A stretch of 64,000 nt of DNA from JAJEFO01 sp965209045 (GTDB lineage: Bacteria > Pseudomonadota > Alphaproteobacteria > Rhodobacterales > Rhodobacteraceae), in the NCBI GenBank assembly GCA_965209045.1, contig CBDBPW010000003.1:1550001-1614000 (forward strand), read 5' to 3'. Below, one piece after another: positions 32,919 through 42,598 of the stretch (positions are counted from its first letter, which is position 1; every line of letters starts with the position of its first letter). Position numbers and translations under genes: made by a program. A model generated the notes under the pieces. The model did not search any database, was not told the origin of the DNA, and was given only the letters and a program-made list of their open reading frames with translations.

Positions 32919-33585
32919 CGTGCTGACGCTGCAGGATGTCAAGAAGACGTACAACGCGGGCAAGCCGAATGCGCTGACCGTCCTCGACGGCACTGACCTG
33001 TCACTCGCAGCGGGCGAAGTCGTGGCCCTCGTGGCGCCCTCCGGCGCTGGCAAGTCGACGCTGCTTCATGTTGCCGGACTTCTCGATTCCTGCGACGCCG
33101 GCACAGTTTCCGTTGACGGCGCCGACATGACGCGGGCGGGCGAAGCCGCGCGCACCGCCGCAAGGCGGCAGGACATCGGATTTGTCTACCAGTTTCATCA
33201 TCTCCTGCCCGAGTTTTCGGCACTCGAAAACGTCGTCCTGCCGCAGCTCGCAAATGCAGTGCCAGCGTCGAAGGCAAGGGCACGCGCCGAAGAACTGCTC
33301 ACGCGTGTGGGCTTGGACGAACGTGTCGGGCACCGGCCGGCCGCGCTGTCAGGTGGCGAGCAGCAGCGGGTCGCCTTCTGCCGCGCCCTGGCAAACGGAC
33401 CAAGGGTGCTGCTGGCCGACGAACCCACGGGCAACCTGGATCCGGCAACATCGCAAGGCGTGTTCGCGGCGCTCATGGAACTGGTAAGGGAAACCGGCCT
33501 GGCGGCAGTCATCGCGACGCACAACCTGGAGCTAGCGTCGATCATGGACCGGATCGTGCGGCTTGAGGGCGGGAAGCTCCGCTGA
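32911..33585 (+). CDS. lolD: Lipoprotein-releasing ABC transporter ATP-binding protein LolD
   Basis: ATPase of the Lol lipoprotein release complex, 224 residues. Walker A is APSGAGKSTLLH (about residues 42-53), the LolD-typical YQFHHLLPEFSALENV follows, the signature is LSGGEQQRVAFCRAL, and Walker B is LLADEPTGNLD. Translationally coupled to lolC. Confidence 0.94.
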   Translation: MSDVLTLQDVKKTYNAGKPNALTVLDGTDLSLAAGEVVALVAPSGAGKSTLLHVAGLLDSCDAGTVSVDGADMTRAGEAARTAARRQDIGFVYQFHHLLPEFSALENVVLPQLANAVPASKARARAEELLTRVGLDERVGHRPAALSGGEQQRVAFCRALANGPRVLLADEPTGNLDPATSQGVFAALMELVRETGLAAVIATHNLELASIMDRIVRLEGGKLR

Positions 33586-33658
33586 ACCGCAATCCTCGAG
33601 GTCACGGCTGGCGATCGGCTTCAGGTCAATCAGGCGGGCTGACGCGCTCTTCTCGCCA

Positions 33659-35617
33659 TCAAACGTCCAGCTCTTCGACGAACCGTGCGTTCTCCTGGAT
33701 GTACTGGAACCGCAATTCCGGCTTCTTCCCCATCAGGCGCTCGACCAGTTCCCCGGTCTCTCCGGGCACATCCTCGTCGGTCGTGACCCGGATCAGCGTG
33801 CGCGATGCCGGATCCATCGTGGTCTCCTTGAGGTCCTTGGCGTCCATTTCGCCCAAGCCCTTGAATCGCTGCACGTCGATCTTTCCCTTTCCGCCCAGCC
33901 CTTCGGCAAGAACGCGCTCCTTTTCGGCATCGCTGGCCACATAAGCTCGATTGGCACCTTGGGTCAGCCGGTACAGCGGAGGACATGCAAGGTAGAGGTG
34001 CCCCTTGTCGACCAACGGTCGCATCTGGGTGTAGAAGAATGTCATGAGAAGCGACGAGATGTGGGCTCCGTCCACATCCGCGTCGGTCATGATGATAACC
34101 TTGTCGTAGCGCAGGTCATCGACATTGAAACGGGTGCCCATGCTGCACCCCAGGGCTTCGCAGAGATCGCGGATCTCCTGGTTCTGCATGAGCTTTGCCG
34201 ATGCCGCCCCGAGCACGTTCAGGACCTTGCCGCGAAGGGGCAGGAGCGCCTGGAACTCGCGGTTGCGGGCGGCCTTGGCAGAACCGCCGGCGGAGTCGCC
34301 CTCAACGAGGAATATCTCCGTGCCGTCGCGGGACTTCGCCGTGCAATCGGTCAGCTTGCCCGGAAGACGAAGTTTTCTGGTCGCGCTCTTGCGTGCCGTT
34401 TCTTTTTCCTGCCGGCGACGCAACCGCTCCTCCGCCCGCAGCACAAGGAAGTCCAGAATGGCCCCCGCGGACTTCGTGTCGGCGGCTAGCCAGTTGTCGA
34501 AATGGTCGCGAACCGCGCCTTCGACCATTTTCGCCGCACTTTCCGTGGAGAGCCTGTCCTTCGTCTGTCCGACGAACTGCGGCTCGCGGATGAAGATGGA
34601 GACCAACGCAACTCCGCCGGTTGCCAGGTCTTCCCGCGCAATCTGCGAAGACTTGCGGTTGCCCACCAGTTCGCCATAGGCACGAATCCCCTTGAGGATT
34701 GCAGCCCAGAAGCCCGTCTCGTGCGTGCCGCCCTCCGGCGTTGGCACGGTGTTGCAATAGCTCTGGATGAACCCGTCTCTGGCCGCCGTCCAGTTGATCG
34801 CCCATTCGACCTTGCCCGGCTCCCCGAACTTCTCGTTGAAGTCGACCTGACCCGCGAACGGCTGCTCTGCGTAGGTCGTGTCGCCGTTCAGGCTTTCGGT
34901 CAGAAAGTCCGAGAGGCCGCCCGGAAAGCGAAACGTGGCTTCAGGGGGGATGCCATCTGCATCAAGCGCGCATCTCCAGCGGATCTCGACGCCGCTGAAA
35001 AGATAGGCCTTGGAGCGGGCCATCTTGAAGAGGCGCGCCGGCGAAAGCCTGAGCGAACCGAAAATCTCGTGATCGGGGTGAAAGGTGACGGCGGTTCCGC
35101 GCCGGTTGGAGGCGGCACCCACGTTCTCGACGCCCGAGAGCGGGATGCCGCGTGAGAATTCCTGTGCATAGACTTGCCTGTCACGCGCAACCTCGACGCG
35201 AAGCTGGTCGGAAAGCGCATTCACGACGGAGATGCCGACACCGTGCAGGCCGCCCGAGGTCTCGTAGGCCTTACCGGAGAACTTTCCGCCCGAGTGCAGT
35301 TCACAGAGAATGATCTCCAGCGCGGAGCGGTCCGGGAACTTCGGATGCGGTTCAACCGGAATGCCGCGACCATTGTCCCGAATCGTGACCGAATGATCGG
35401 CATGAAACTCGACCTCGATGCGGCTTGCATGGCCTGCAACGGCCTCGTCCATCGCATTGTCAAGGACTTCGGCCACCAGGTGGTGAAGCGCGCGTTCGTC
35501 GGTGCCGCCAACATACATCCCCGGGCGCTTTCGCACCGCTTCGAGGCCCTCAAGGACCTCGATCGAAGCTGCGTCATAGGTGTCCGCTACGGTCGCTGCG
35601 AGAAGATCGTCGGCCAT
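33659..35617 (-). CDS. parE: DNA topoisomerase IV subunit B
   Basis: ATPase subunit of topoisomerase IV, which unlinks daughter chromosomes. The 652-residue length and sequence fit ParE rather than GyrB. It has the GHKL ATPase (VLDNAMDEAVAGHAS, DNGRGIPVEPHPK, GGLHGVGISVVNALS). The TOPRIM part has FLVEGDSAGGSAKAARNRE and MTDADVDGAHISSLL. The gene stands alone and converges with lolD. Confidence 0.95.
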   Translation of the reverse strand: MADDLLAATVADTYDAASIEVLEGLEAVRKRPGMYVGGTDERALHHLVAEVLDNAMDEAVAGHASRIEVEFHADHSVTIRDNGRGIPVEPHPKFPDRSALEIILCELHSGGKFSGKAYETSGGLHGVGISVVNALSDQLRVEVARDRQVYAQEFSRGIPLSGVENVGAASNRRGTAVTFHPDHEIFGSLRLSPARLFKMARSKAYLFSGVEIRWRCALDADGIPPEATFRFPGGLSDFLTESLNGDTTYAEQPFAGQVDFNEKFGEPGKVEWAINWTAARDGFIQSYCNTVPTPEGGTHETGFWAAILKGIRAYGELVGNRKSSQIAREDLATGGVALVSIFIREPQFVGQTKDRLSTESAAKMVEGAVRDHFDNWLAADTKSAGAILDFLVLRAEERLRRRQEKETARKSATRKLRLPGKLTDCTAKSRDGTEIFLVEGDSAGGSAKAARNREFQALLPLRGKVLNVLGAASAKLMQNQEIRDLCEALGCSMGTRFNVDDLRYDKVIIMTDADVDGAHISSLLMTFFYTQMRPLVDKGHLYLACPPLYRLTQGANRAYVASDAEKERVLAEGLGGKGKIDVQRFKGLGEMDAKDLKETTMDPASRTLIRVTTDEDVPGETGELVERLMGKKPELRFQYIQENARFVEELDV

Positions 35618-36055
35618 GTCCTGCTCTTGTTTTCTGAAAGATAGCCGCCTCCGAGTGGCTGGGCAATGGGTCCGGTCGGCCTGGCATCCTATTTCCCGCC
35701 TCCAGCAGGTCGCGCAATCCCGGATTCATGACTCCCGGTTCAACTCCCGGCCAATCCTTCCGATGCACCAGGGATCTTCGAGGCCTTGGTCATTGTTTCC
35801 TCGGATCAATGCCATTGAGCCATGCGTCAACCTGTCCGAACCAAGCTTCGGACCGCGGTTGCACAGAATGCCGCGCACCGAGAGCTCAAGTCACGTGAGC
35901 CCTCCCGCAGGGGCACTGCGCGCATTCGGCAGTCCCGCCGCTCCCGGAACGCAACCGACATTCAATGCAAGGTCTGGATTGCCAGTCCAATGCAGGCAAG
36001 ACCACTGAAGAGAGCAAGCGCCGCGCAAACTTGCACCCGTCAGCTTGATCGTGGC
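35618..36055. other. 438-base gene-free stretch
   Basis: Between parE and the NMT1-like gene, both on the minus strand, so it must include the parE promoter. Several short open frames were inspected and none has domain character. A short match to a tRNA T-loop at about 35735 was examined and rejected. Confidence 0.5.
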
Positions 36056-36943
36056 TCACTCGGCCGGTTCGGCAACCGCAGGAGCGACAACAGCATGTTC
36101 ATAGGACAAGTCTCCCAGACCATCCTCGAAGATGTCGCGCTCGGCGATCCACTCGCGTGACTCATCAAAGATCTGGCGCGAATATGGCTCGAACACGATA
36201 CGCTCTCCCGGTCCGAACAGCCGCGTGTCCATCTGGTCGCGGAAACGCTCCGGAAACTCGTTCCTGTAGTAGTGGGTGTAGAGTTCCTGCCTGAGATCGA
36301 TGTCCCTCTGCGCCATTCGCAAGGCGCTGAAATACCTTTCGACGTCCTCCAGGTCGGCGTCGTCGGCAACCATCGCGGCCATCATGAAGGACGTGTCCAG
36401 GACCTTGCGGAACCCCAGTTGCTCCATGAAGTAGTACGGGCCGCTGAACAGGCTGACGGCAGGAATGTTGCCGTCGATCATGTGCTCCATCCGCTTGAAC
36501 AGAAGGCCGTCAGCAAAGGACAGGTTGATTTCATCGCGCGCGAGGAATGGCTCCAGCGCCTGGATCGACGAATAGTGGCTGCCAGATTGATAGCCCACGG
36601 AAATCGGGACATTGGCCAGATCCTCTGGCCTCTTGATGGAAGATTCCGCAGGAACGAATATCCCGCACGGAGAGACGGAATAGGCGTTTGCGTAGAGCTT
36701 CCCGTGGCCCGACGCAGCCGCCACGTTCACGGTCCAGTGGCATGCCGAGCTTACGTCACAGCTCCGGCCCTTCTCGAATGTCTGATATGCCCCAACCCGG
36801 TCGCCGAGGTCGTGCCGTTCACCGGTCGCGGACAGCAGCTGGTCTTCCAGCGTGTAGTCCAATCCGACTTCGTCAAAATAGCCCTTCTCGACCGCGACCC
36901 ACTCGTGCAAGCGCATGTGTGGCGCTATGACAAACTTTCCCAT
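36056..36943 (-). CDS. NMT1/THI5-like periplasmic-binding-fold protein without signal peptide
   Basis: 295 residues with the substrate-binding fold of ABC-type nitrate/sulfonate/taurine or THI5-like proteins (PNALRLHEWVA-like start IAPHMRLHEWVAVEKGYFDEVGL). The segment PISVGYQSGSHYSSIQAL lines the expected ligand cleft. The ATG at 36943 has GGAGGA 5 bases upstream, so the start is secure and the protein has no signal peptide or lipobox. It may therefore act in the cytoplasm, as a sensor or an enzyme like fungal Thi5. No ABC permease or ATPase is adjacent. Function not assigned. Confidence 0.65.
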   Translation of the reverse strand: MGKFVIAPHMRLHEWVAVEKGYFDEVGLDYTLEDQLLSATGERHDLGDRVGAYQTFEKGRSCDVSSACHWTVNVAAASGHGKLYANAYSVSPCGIFVPAESSIKRPEDLANVPISVGYQSGSHYSSIQALEPFLARDEINLSFADGLLFKRMEHMIDGNIPAVSLFSGPYYFMEQLGFRKVLDTSFMMAAMVADDADLEDVERYFSALRMAQRDIDLRQELYTHYYRNEFPERFRDQMDTRLFGPGERIVFEPYSRQIFDESREWIAERDIFEDGLGDLSYEHAVVAPAVAEPAE

Positions 36944-37201
36944 GTCTTCCTCCGGACGTTCCATTGCGATTCGACCAAGTCCCGTCTCGGTCCTGGCAGC
37001 ATCGGCAGGATCCTGTCCGCCGCCAATCTGCCCACTCGTCGTTCTGTTTCGCGGGATTTCACCACTCGATGAAGGTCCCTGATTTGGCCAAACGGGTCAA
37101 GGTACCCGCAATGCAATCGATCGATGTCGCCCGCCTCTCCGGGCCGCAAGAGCCGACAAGGTCGCTGCCTCGACCTCTGAACCCGCAAGGGATCGAAACG
37201 G

Positions 37202-37813
37202 TCAGCGCCGCCTGAACAGCCTTCCGAGGCGGCCACGCACCGAGCTCGTGGCTGTGCCGATGTCGAGAAGCAACGGAGCAATGCGGCGGTTGCGGAAGTT
37301 TCGCCAAAGCCTCCAAATGGTGATCAACAGTATCGCCAGAAGCGTCAGCAACACGATGTTGAACCATGGGATCAACTGCATTTCAGGGCCTTCGGCCGGT
37401 GTCAGGCGAAGCGCGTTCGGAAAGATCGAGAGCCACACGTTTCGCCATCCATAGTGCCGGACCACATACCACTCGGGATCGTCCCGGGTCGAAACGGCAT
37501 CGGCCGCCTCGGTCTGCAGGTCCGCGGTGTCGAACTTGAAATAGGGCGGCCAGAACCCGGTGTCCTGGTTTCGATACACCATGGCCTTGCCGTTGGCCTT
37601 GACCGCCTGGATGAACAGGACGTCCTTGGTAGGATTGGTCGTGCTCGTCGTGGCGCGGCCGCTCCAGAACACCGAAGTCCAGTCATCGAAGTCCCGACGC
37701 TCTTCATACGTGTTCACGATCCGCACGATGTCGCGTTGCGGCAGGTTGTAGTGCAAGACACCGAGAACGGCGAGCGCGACAAGAACGCGGAACGTCCAGA
37801 TCACATAGGCCAT
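37202..37813 (-). CDS. DUF1523 family membrane protein
   Basis: 203-residue protein of the DUF1523 family, common in Rhodobacterales and without known function. It has an N-terminal membrane helix (VIWTFRVLVALAVLGVLHY) and a soluble middle part with VNTYEERRDFDDW and DVLFIQAVKANGKAMVYRNQ. A second helix lies near the C-terminus (WFNIVLLTLLAILLITIWRLW), followed by a basic tail. An AAGGGGA site lies upstream of the ATG at 37813. It is a single-gene unit diverging from the P1 peptidase. Confidence 0.8.
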   Translation of the reverse strand: MAYVIWTFRVLVALAVLGVLHYNLPQRDIVRIVNTYEERRDFDDWTSVFWSGRATTSTTNPTKDVLFIQAVKANGKAMVYRNQDTGFWPPYFKFDTADLQTEAADAVSTRDDPEWYVVRHYGWRNVWLSIFPNALRLTPAEGPEMQLIPWFNIVLLTLLAILLITIWRLWRNFRNRRIAPLLLDIGTATSSVRGRLGRLFRRR

Positions 37814-37934
37814 GGCGTTTCCCCTTCCCGACCCGGAATAAGGCGGTGCGCCCGGTGGACGCAAGGGCTTCACAGTGTCGGAAGTCCATGCCAGCCTGAC
37901 GGAAGCGACGGCACTACAGGCAAGGAAGAGACTC

Positions 37935-38912
37935 ATGCAGCCCGGACCACGGAACCAGCTCACCGACGTTGCCGGCCTGACCGTGGGCCAGGCGCAGGAC
38001 GAGCTCATGAAGACCGGAGTGACGGTCGTCGTCGGCGACGCCCCGATGGTCGCTGGCGTTCACGTCATGGGAGGTGCGCCCGGGACCCGGGAGACTGATC
38101 TCCTCGCCCCCGACAAGACCGTCCAGGCCGTGGACGCGCTGACTCTCGCGGGCGGCTCCGCGTTTGGCCTTGCGGCCGCAGACGGCGTCGCGGCAGGCCT
38201 CCGCGCCGATGGGCGCGGCTTCGAGGCGGCAGGCCACAGGGTGCCGATCGTGCCGGCCGCCATCATTTTCGACCTTGCCGGCGGCGGCACCAGTGAATGG
38301 GACGAGAATCCCTATCCGGCCCTCGGGCGCGCCGCATATGCCGCACGCGGCTCGGACATGGAACTTGGCAGCGTCGGAGCTGGCACAGGCGCGACCACGG
38401 CCGGGCTTAAAGGGGGATTGGGTTCTGCATCAGCCGTTCTGCCTTCAGGCGCGACAGTTGGCGCGTTGGTGGCTGTCAACGCGGTCGGCCAGGCGACGGT
38501 GGGCGAAGGACCGCACTTTTGGGCGGCGCCTTTCGAGCAAGGCGACGAGTTTGGCGGCCTCGGCCCGGCACCAGGCCCCGCGCCCTCGCCACGGACAAAG
38601 CTCGACAGCCCCGCAAACACGACGATTGCCGTGGTCGCGACGGATCTTGCACTTGCCAAGGCCGATGCCCAGCGCATGGCGACAGCCGCACATGACGGCA
38701 TTGCGCGTGCCGTCGTTCCGGCACATTCGCCCTTGGACGGAGACCTCGTCTTCGGCACGGCAACAGGCCTCCGGGAAGCGGATGAACAGGACCGGTTCCA
38801 TCTTGGGCATGCAGCGGCCACATGCCTTGCGCGGGCGATCGCGCGCGCGGTGTATCTCGCACGACCTGCAACCGGAGACATCTTCCCGACATGGCAACAA
38901 CGGTTCGGTTGA
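37935..38912 (+). CDS. P1 family (DmpA/S58) peptidase
   Basis: N-terminal-nucleophile hydrolase of the DmpA-like aminopeptidase superfamily, 325 residues from the ATG at 37935 (AGGAAGAG upstream). Family motifs are LTDVAGLTVG, LTLAGGSAFGLAAADG, SVGAGTGATTAG and SGATVGALVAVN. In this family autocleavage creates a new N-terminal Ser or Thr; Thr174 in the TVGALVAVN stretch is the likeliest here, an inference by position. Such proteins cleave D-amino, beta-amino or lactam substrates; the substrate is unknown. It stands alone. Confidence 0.85.
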   Translation: MQPGPRNQLTDVAGLTVGQAQDELMKTGVTVVVGDAPMVAGVHVMGGAPGTRETDLLAPDKTVQAVDALTLAGGSAFGLAAADGVAAGLRADGRGFEAAGHRVPIVPAAIIFDLAGGGTSEWDENPYPALGRAAYAARGSDMELGSVGAGTGATTAGLKGGLGSASAVLPSGATVGALVAVNAVGQATVGEGPHFWAAPFEQGDEFGGLGPAPGPAPSPRTKLDSPANTTIAVVATDLALAKADAQRMATAAHDGIARAVVPAHSPLDGDLVFGTATGLREADEQDRFHLGHAAATCLARAIARAVYLARPATGDIFPTWQQRFG

Positions 38913-39036
38913 GCGCATGGCACCGGAGTGCAAGCGCCGCATGGCTTCGATCTGACCCGTCGGTCGGCACTGGCCATTGTCTTGACAGCGCGTAGCCGGG
39001 AATGCCAAGGCATCCAGCGAGCGGGAGGACATTCGC

Positions 39037-40341
39037 ATGGGCCAGCCAGACGTCATCGTGATCGGAACCGGAGTGATCGGCGCCGCCACGGCTTACGAGA
39101 TCGCCAAGACGGGAAGGTCGGTCCTGTCGCTCGACCGGAACCGCAGGATCGGTCACGGATCCACGGCCGGATCCTGCGCGATCATCCGCATGCACTATTC
39201 CACCTATGACGGCACCGCCTTTGCCTGGGAAGGCTACCACTACTGGCGCGACTGGGCGGAGCATCTTGGCCTGCCCGCGTCCGAGGAACTGGCAAGATTC
39301 GTGGAATGCGGCTGCCTGGTGATGAAGACGGAGGCGAACGGATTCCTTGAAAGGCACATGGAATTCAGTTCCTTGCTTGATTGTCCGTTCGAGGAATGGA
39401 GCCCGGGCGAAATCGAGGAACGCCTGCCGATATACTCGCTCGACAGCTTCGCGCCTCCGAAACGCAGCGACCAGGCCGGCTTCGGCATGACAAACGGGGA
39501 CAGGCTCGCCGGAGGCGTGTTCTGGCCGCATGCCGGGTACGTGACCGATCCGGCGCTGTCCGCCCAGAACCTCGCTGCCGCTGCCGCTCGGCACGGAGCG
39601 GGGACGCGTCTTGGCGTGGAGGTCACCGACATCCTGAGAGAGGGTGGCCGGGTCAAGGGCGTCAGGCTGGCGAACGGCGAGGAAATCCACGCTCCCGTGG
39701 TCATCAATGTCGCCGGTCCGGGCTCCGCCGCAGTGAACGCAATGGCCGGCGTCACGGAGGAGATGACCATCGCGACCCGACCGCTAAAGCAGGAAGTCGT
39801 GCATGTTCCGGCACCTTCCGGCTTTGATTTCGAAAGCAACGGCACCATCGTCTCCGACAGCGACATCGCCTGCTACTGCAGGCCCGAAAGAGGCAACCAT
39901 ATACTCGTGGGCAGCGAGGATCCGGCATGCGACCCCCACGTTTGGGTCGACTCGGACACCGAGTATGACCGGAACTTCACCGATCAATGGACGACGCAGG
40001 CCATGCGGTACGCCCAGCGCGTTCCCGCCTTGGGCATTCCGTCGACGGCGAAAGGCGTGGTGGATCTCTACGACGCCTCGACCGACTGGATACCGATCTA
40101 CGACTCCACCAGCCTTGGCGGCTACTACATGGCGTGCGGCTCCAGCGGCAACCAGTACAAGAACGCGCCGATCGCAGGCAAGTTGATGGCGGCCCTCGTG
40201 GACTACTGCGAGGCGGGCAACGACCACGACACCGACCCGCTGACGTTCAGGCTCCCTTACATCGAGCGCGACATCGACGTCGGCTTCTATTCCCGGAAGC
40301 GAGAGATCAACAAGGAATCAAGCTTCTCCGTTCTCGGCTGA
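39037..40341 (+). CDS. FAD-dependent amino acid/sarcosine-type oxidoreductase
   Basis: 434-residue flavoprotein of the D-amino acid oxidase (DAO) fold, likely oxidising a secondary or methylated amine or a 2-hydroxy or amino acid. The FAD-binding motif is VIVIGTGVIGAATAYEIA (GxGxxG at residues 10-15). A second cofactor contact lies near YYMACGSSGNQYKNAPIAGKL, with glycine-rich GSSGNQ as in sarcosine-oxidase-like enzymes. GGAGGA lies about 8 bases before the ATG. No tetrahydrofolate-binding domain is fused. The substrate is not assigned; it stands alone. Confidence 0.82.
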   Translation: MGQPDVIVIGTGVIGAATAYEIAKTGRSVLSLDRNRRIGHGSTAGSCAIIRMHYSTYDGTAFAWEGYHYWRDWAEHLGLPASEELARFVECGCLVMKTEANGFLERHMEFSSLLDCPFEEWSPGEIEERLPIYSLDSFAPPKRSDQAGFGMTNGDRLAGGVFWPHAGYVTDPALSAQNLAAAAARHGAGTRLGVEVTDILREGGRVKGVRLANGEEIHAPVVINVAGPGSAAVNAMAGVTEEMTIATRPLKQEVVHVPAPSGFDFESNGTIVSDSDIACYCRPERGNHILVGSEDPACDPHVWVDSDTEYDRNFTDQWTTQAMRYAQRVPALGIPSTAKGVVDLYDASTDWIPIYDSTSLGGYYMACGSSGNQYKNAPIAGKLMAALVDYCEAGNDHDTDPLTFRLPYIERDIDVGFYSRKREINKESSFSVLG

Positions 40342-40419
40342 CCCGCGTCGAGATCCAGGTCTCGCGCGATTCCACGGGACACTTGCACGATGCGGAACCC
40401 ACGACTTCGCAGACCGACG

Positions 40420-41604
40420 TCAAGAATCGGGAGTGATACGGATGAGCGCGCCGTCACGGGCGTCGACAAGCAGCAGGATCGCGCCGTCCCGATCCACCTC
40501 GACGTCGCGTATGCGGCCTAGCTCTTCGAGATAGCGGGCTTCGCCCGCAACTCGCACGCCCCGCAGGTTCAGGCGAACGATGCCGCCCGGATTGAGCGAT
40601 CCAGCCACGATGTCTCCGTTCCAGTCGAACAAGTCGCCCTCGTAAAAGGCAAAGCCACCCGGCGCGATGACCGGATCCCAGTAGTAGCGTGGCTCCGTTA
40701 TCCCTTCGGCACGCGGCTTGCCGGTTCCGACGGGCGTGCCGATGTAGTTTTCCCCATAACTCACGAGAGGCCATCCGTAGTTCGCGCCACGCTTGATCAG
40801 GTTCAGTTCGTCACCGCCGGCCGGTCCGTGCTCAAGCGTCCAGAGTTCGCCCGTCCGGGGGTGGATGGCCGCTCCCTGCGGGTTCCTGTGCCCGTAGCTC
40901 CAAACCTCCCCGAGTGCGCCGCCTTGACCAAGAAAGGGGTTGTCATCGGGAATGCCGCCGCCCGGCGTGACGCGCACGACCTTGCCGTAGGTCGTCTTCA
41001 GGTCCTGGGCCAGGATCCGCGCCCTGCGCGAGGAGCGTTCGCCCGTCGTGACGAAGACATGTCCGTCATGAGGAACGATCCGCGAGCCAAAATGCTTGGA
41101 GGACGTGGATGGAGGCGTCTGGACGAAAAGGTCATCCAGATCAGTCAGGCGGGGAGGATTCTCCTGCAGCACGGCGCTTGCAGCCGCCGTGGCGGACCTG
41201 CCGCTGCCGAGCGGTTTCGCGTAGGTAAGGTAGATGCGTCGAGAGCTCTCGAAGTCCTCCGCGAGCGCAATGTCGAGAAGCCCGCCCTGGCCCCGGGCCA
41301 GCACTTCCGGCGCGCCAGCCACGGCTTGCACGCCCTCGCCTCTTCTGATGACCTTGATCCCTCCCGGGCGTTCGGTGACAAGATAGGCGCCGTCGGGAAG
41401 GACCTCGATTCCCCATGGATGTGCCAGCCCGTCGGCGATGACCTCGACATTGAAACGCTGCGCGTTCCTGATTTCCGGGGCTCTGGTCTGGTTTTCGAAC
41501 GCCGGCTCGAATTCGGGCACGTTCTTCGGGCCCTGCGAAACCTGGGCGTGCGTCGTCCCGGCAAGTGCGGCCATCGCGACAAGCGCTATCAATCCCTGGT
41601 GCAT
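40420..41604 (-). CDS. PQQ-dependent soluble aldose sugar dehydrogenase (GSDH family)
   Basis: Periplasmic six-bladed beta-propeller dehydrogenase of 394 residues that would oxidise aldose sugars with PQQ. The signal peptide is MHQGLIALVAMAALAGTTHA with cleavage after residue 20. Family motifs are LAHPWGIEVLPDGAYLVTER, VWSYGHRNPQGAAIHP and WTLEHGPAGGDELNLI. GGAGGA precedes the ATG at 41604. An in-frame ATG at 41778 lacks a signal peptide and was rejected. It may share a transcript with thuA-like and proS genes upstream (121-base gap). Confidence 0.88.
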   Translation of the reverse strand: MHQGLIALVAMAALAGTTHAQVSQGPKNVPEFEPAFENQTRAPEIRNAQRFNVEVIADGLAHPWGIEVLPDGAYLVTERPGGIKVIRRGEGVQAVAGAPEVLARGQGGLLDIALAEDFESSRRIYLTYAKPLGSGRSATAAASAVLQENPPRLTDLDDLFVQTPPSTSSKHFGSRIVPHDGHVFVTTGERSSRRARILAQDLKTTYGKVVRVTPGGGIPDDNPFLGQGGALGEVWSYGHRNPQGAAIHPRTGELWTLEHGPAGGDELNLIKRGANYGWPLVSYGENYIGTPVGTGKPRAEGITEPRYYWDPVIAPGGFAFYEGDLFDWNGDIVAGSLNPGGIVRLNLRGVRVAGEARYLEELGRIRDVEVDRDGAILLLVDARDGALIRITPDS

Positions 41605-41725
41605 GGCGGCTCCTCCGTCCGGAACAACAATAGCACTTGCCCGGATGAGTTCATTCAAGTATCCGCGATCGGTTGCGGGCAAGGGCTTCCTGTCATTGGC
41701 GCCTTCTGCAACCAGGGGACGCCTT

Positions 41726-42448
41726 TCAGAAGTGGTTTCCTTCCGAAAGAAATGCGTCGAAGCTCTCGCCTGAGGCAATGGCGGCTTCGCGTCCGCATGC
41801 AGCCCAGAGCAGCCCCCTCCTGAGCATTTCGCGGGCGGGTCCGCTTCGAATCACGTCGGCCTTGTGCCCAAGGGCATTGTAGTAGACCCGTCCCATGCCC
41901 CAACGCCGGATCCAGGCCACGGGCATGTCAACCGGCCCGTTTGGGCTGTGAAACCAGGTAACGGTCGGGAACCGTGTCGTCGCCAGGACATGGTTCGCCG
42001 GGTCGACATGCAAGTAGTACTGCTCGCTTTCAACGTCGAATTCATCAATTCCGGAGACCAGTTCATGCTCGGGCTCCGTGACCTTCACGCGGTAGCGAAC
42101 CCCGTCGCCGCCCGGATGCGCAACCCAGTTCGCACCTGTCATGAATTGCCAGAGCACATTGTCGCGGAAGGCGTCGCACATGCCCCCGTGGCATCCGGCA
42201 AGTCCTGCACCGCGGGCCACGGCCTCGGACACGTTGGTTGCCCTTTCACGGGACAGTTCCGACATGGTCCAGACGGGCACGATCAAGTCGCATGAGTTGA
42301 GGACTGCAACCTCGTCCAGGCAATCGAGGCTGTCGGTTACAGTCACCGCAAATCCTGCCTCGGCAAGCATCGCGCGAAAGATCTCCGCGACCTGGTCCGG
42401 TTCATGCCCGTCCCAACCGCCCCATGTGATCAAGGCCTTGCCAGTCAT
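41726..42448 (-). CDS. ThuA domain protein
   Basis: 240-residue protein of the ThuA (trehalose utilisation) family, a class I glutamine-amidotransferase-like fold. It starts ALITWGGWDGHEPDQVAEIF, with AGLAGCHGGMCDAFRDN at the nucleophile-elbow position and a family-type C-terminus containing WGMGRVYYNALGH. In rhizobia ThuA acts with ThuB in trehalose/maltitol catabolism, but no thuB or transporter is nearby. GGAGG precedes the ATG at 42448. Confidence 0.85.
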   Translation of the reverse strand: MTGKALITWGGWDGHEPDQVAEIFRAMLAEAGFAVTVTDSLDCLDEVAVLNSCDLIVPVWTMSELSRERATNVSEAVARGAGLAGCHGGMCDAFRDNVLWQFMTGANWVAHPGGDGVRYRVKVTEPEHELVSGIDEFDVESEQYYLHVDPANHVLATTRFPTVTWFHSPNGPVDMPVAWIRRWGMGRVYYNALGHKADVIRSGPAREMLRRGLLWAACGREAAIASGESFDAFLSEGNHF

Positions 42449-42598
42449 TCCCGCGTCCTCCCTTGCCCCCTCACGCAACCAGGGCTTCCTGCCTTTGCCT
42501 CGCGTCTGTGATCTCGATCGGCACGCGCCCAAGCCGAAAACTCGATTCCGGCACTGCATGCCGCCGCGTCTCGGAGCGGTGTCAACGGTAGCAGAGAC

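Noticed and set aside
35700..35760. tRNA gene suggested by a GTTCAACTC T-loop match
   Set aside because: The flanking five bases do not pair to make a T stem, and no acceptor or anticodon stem can be drawn.
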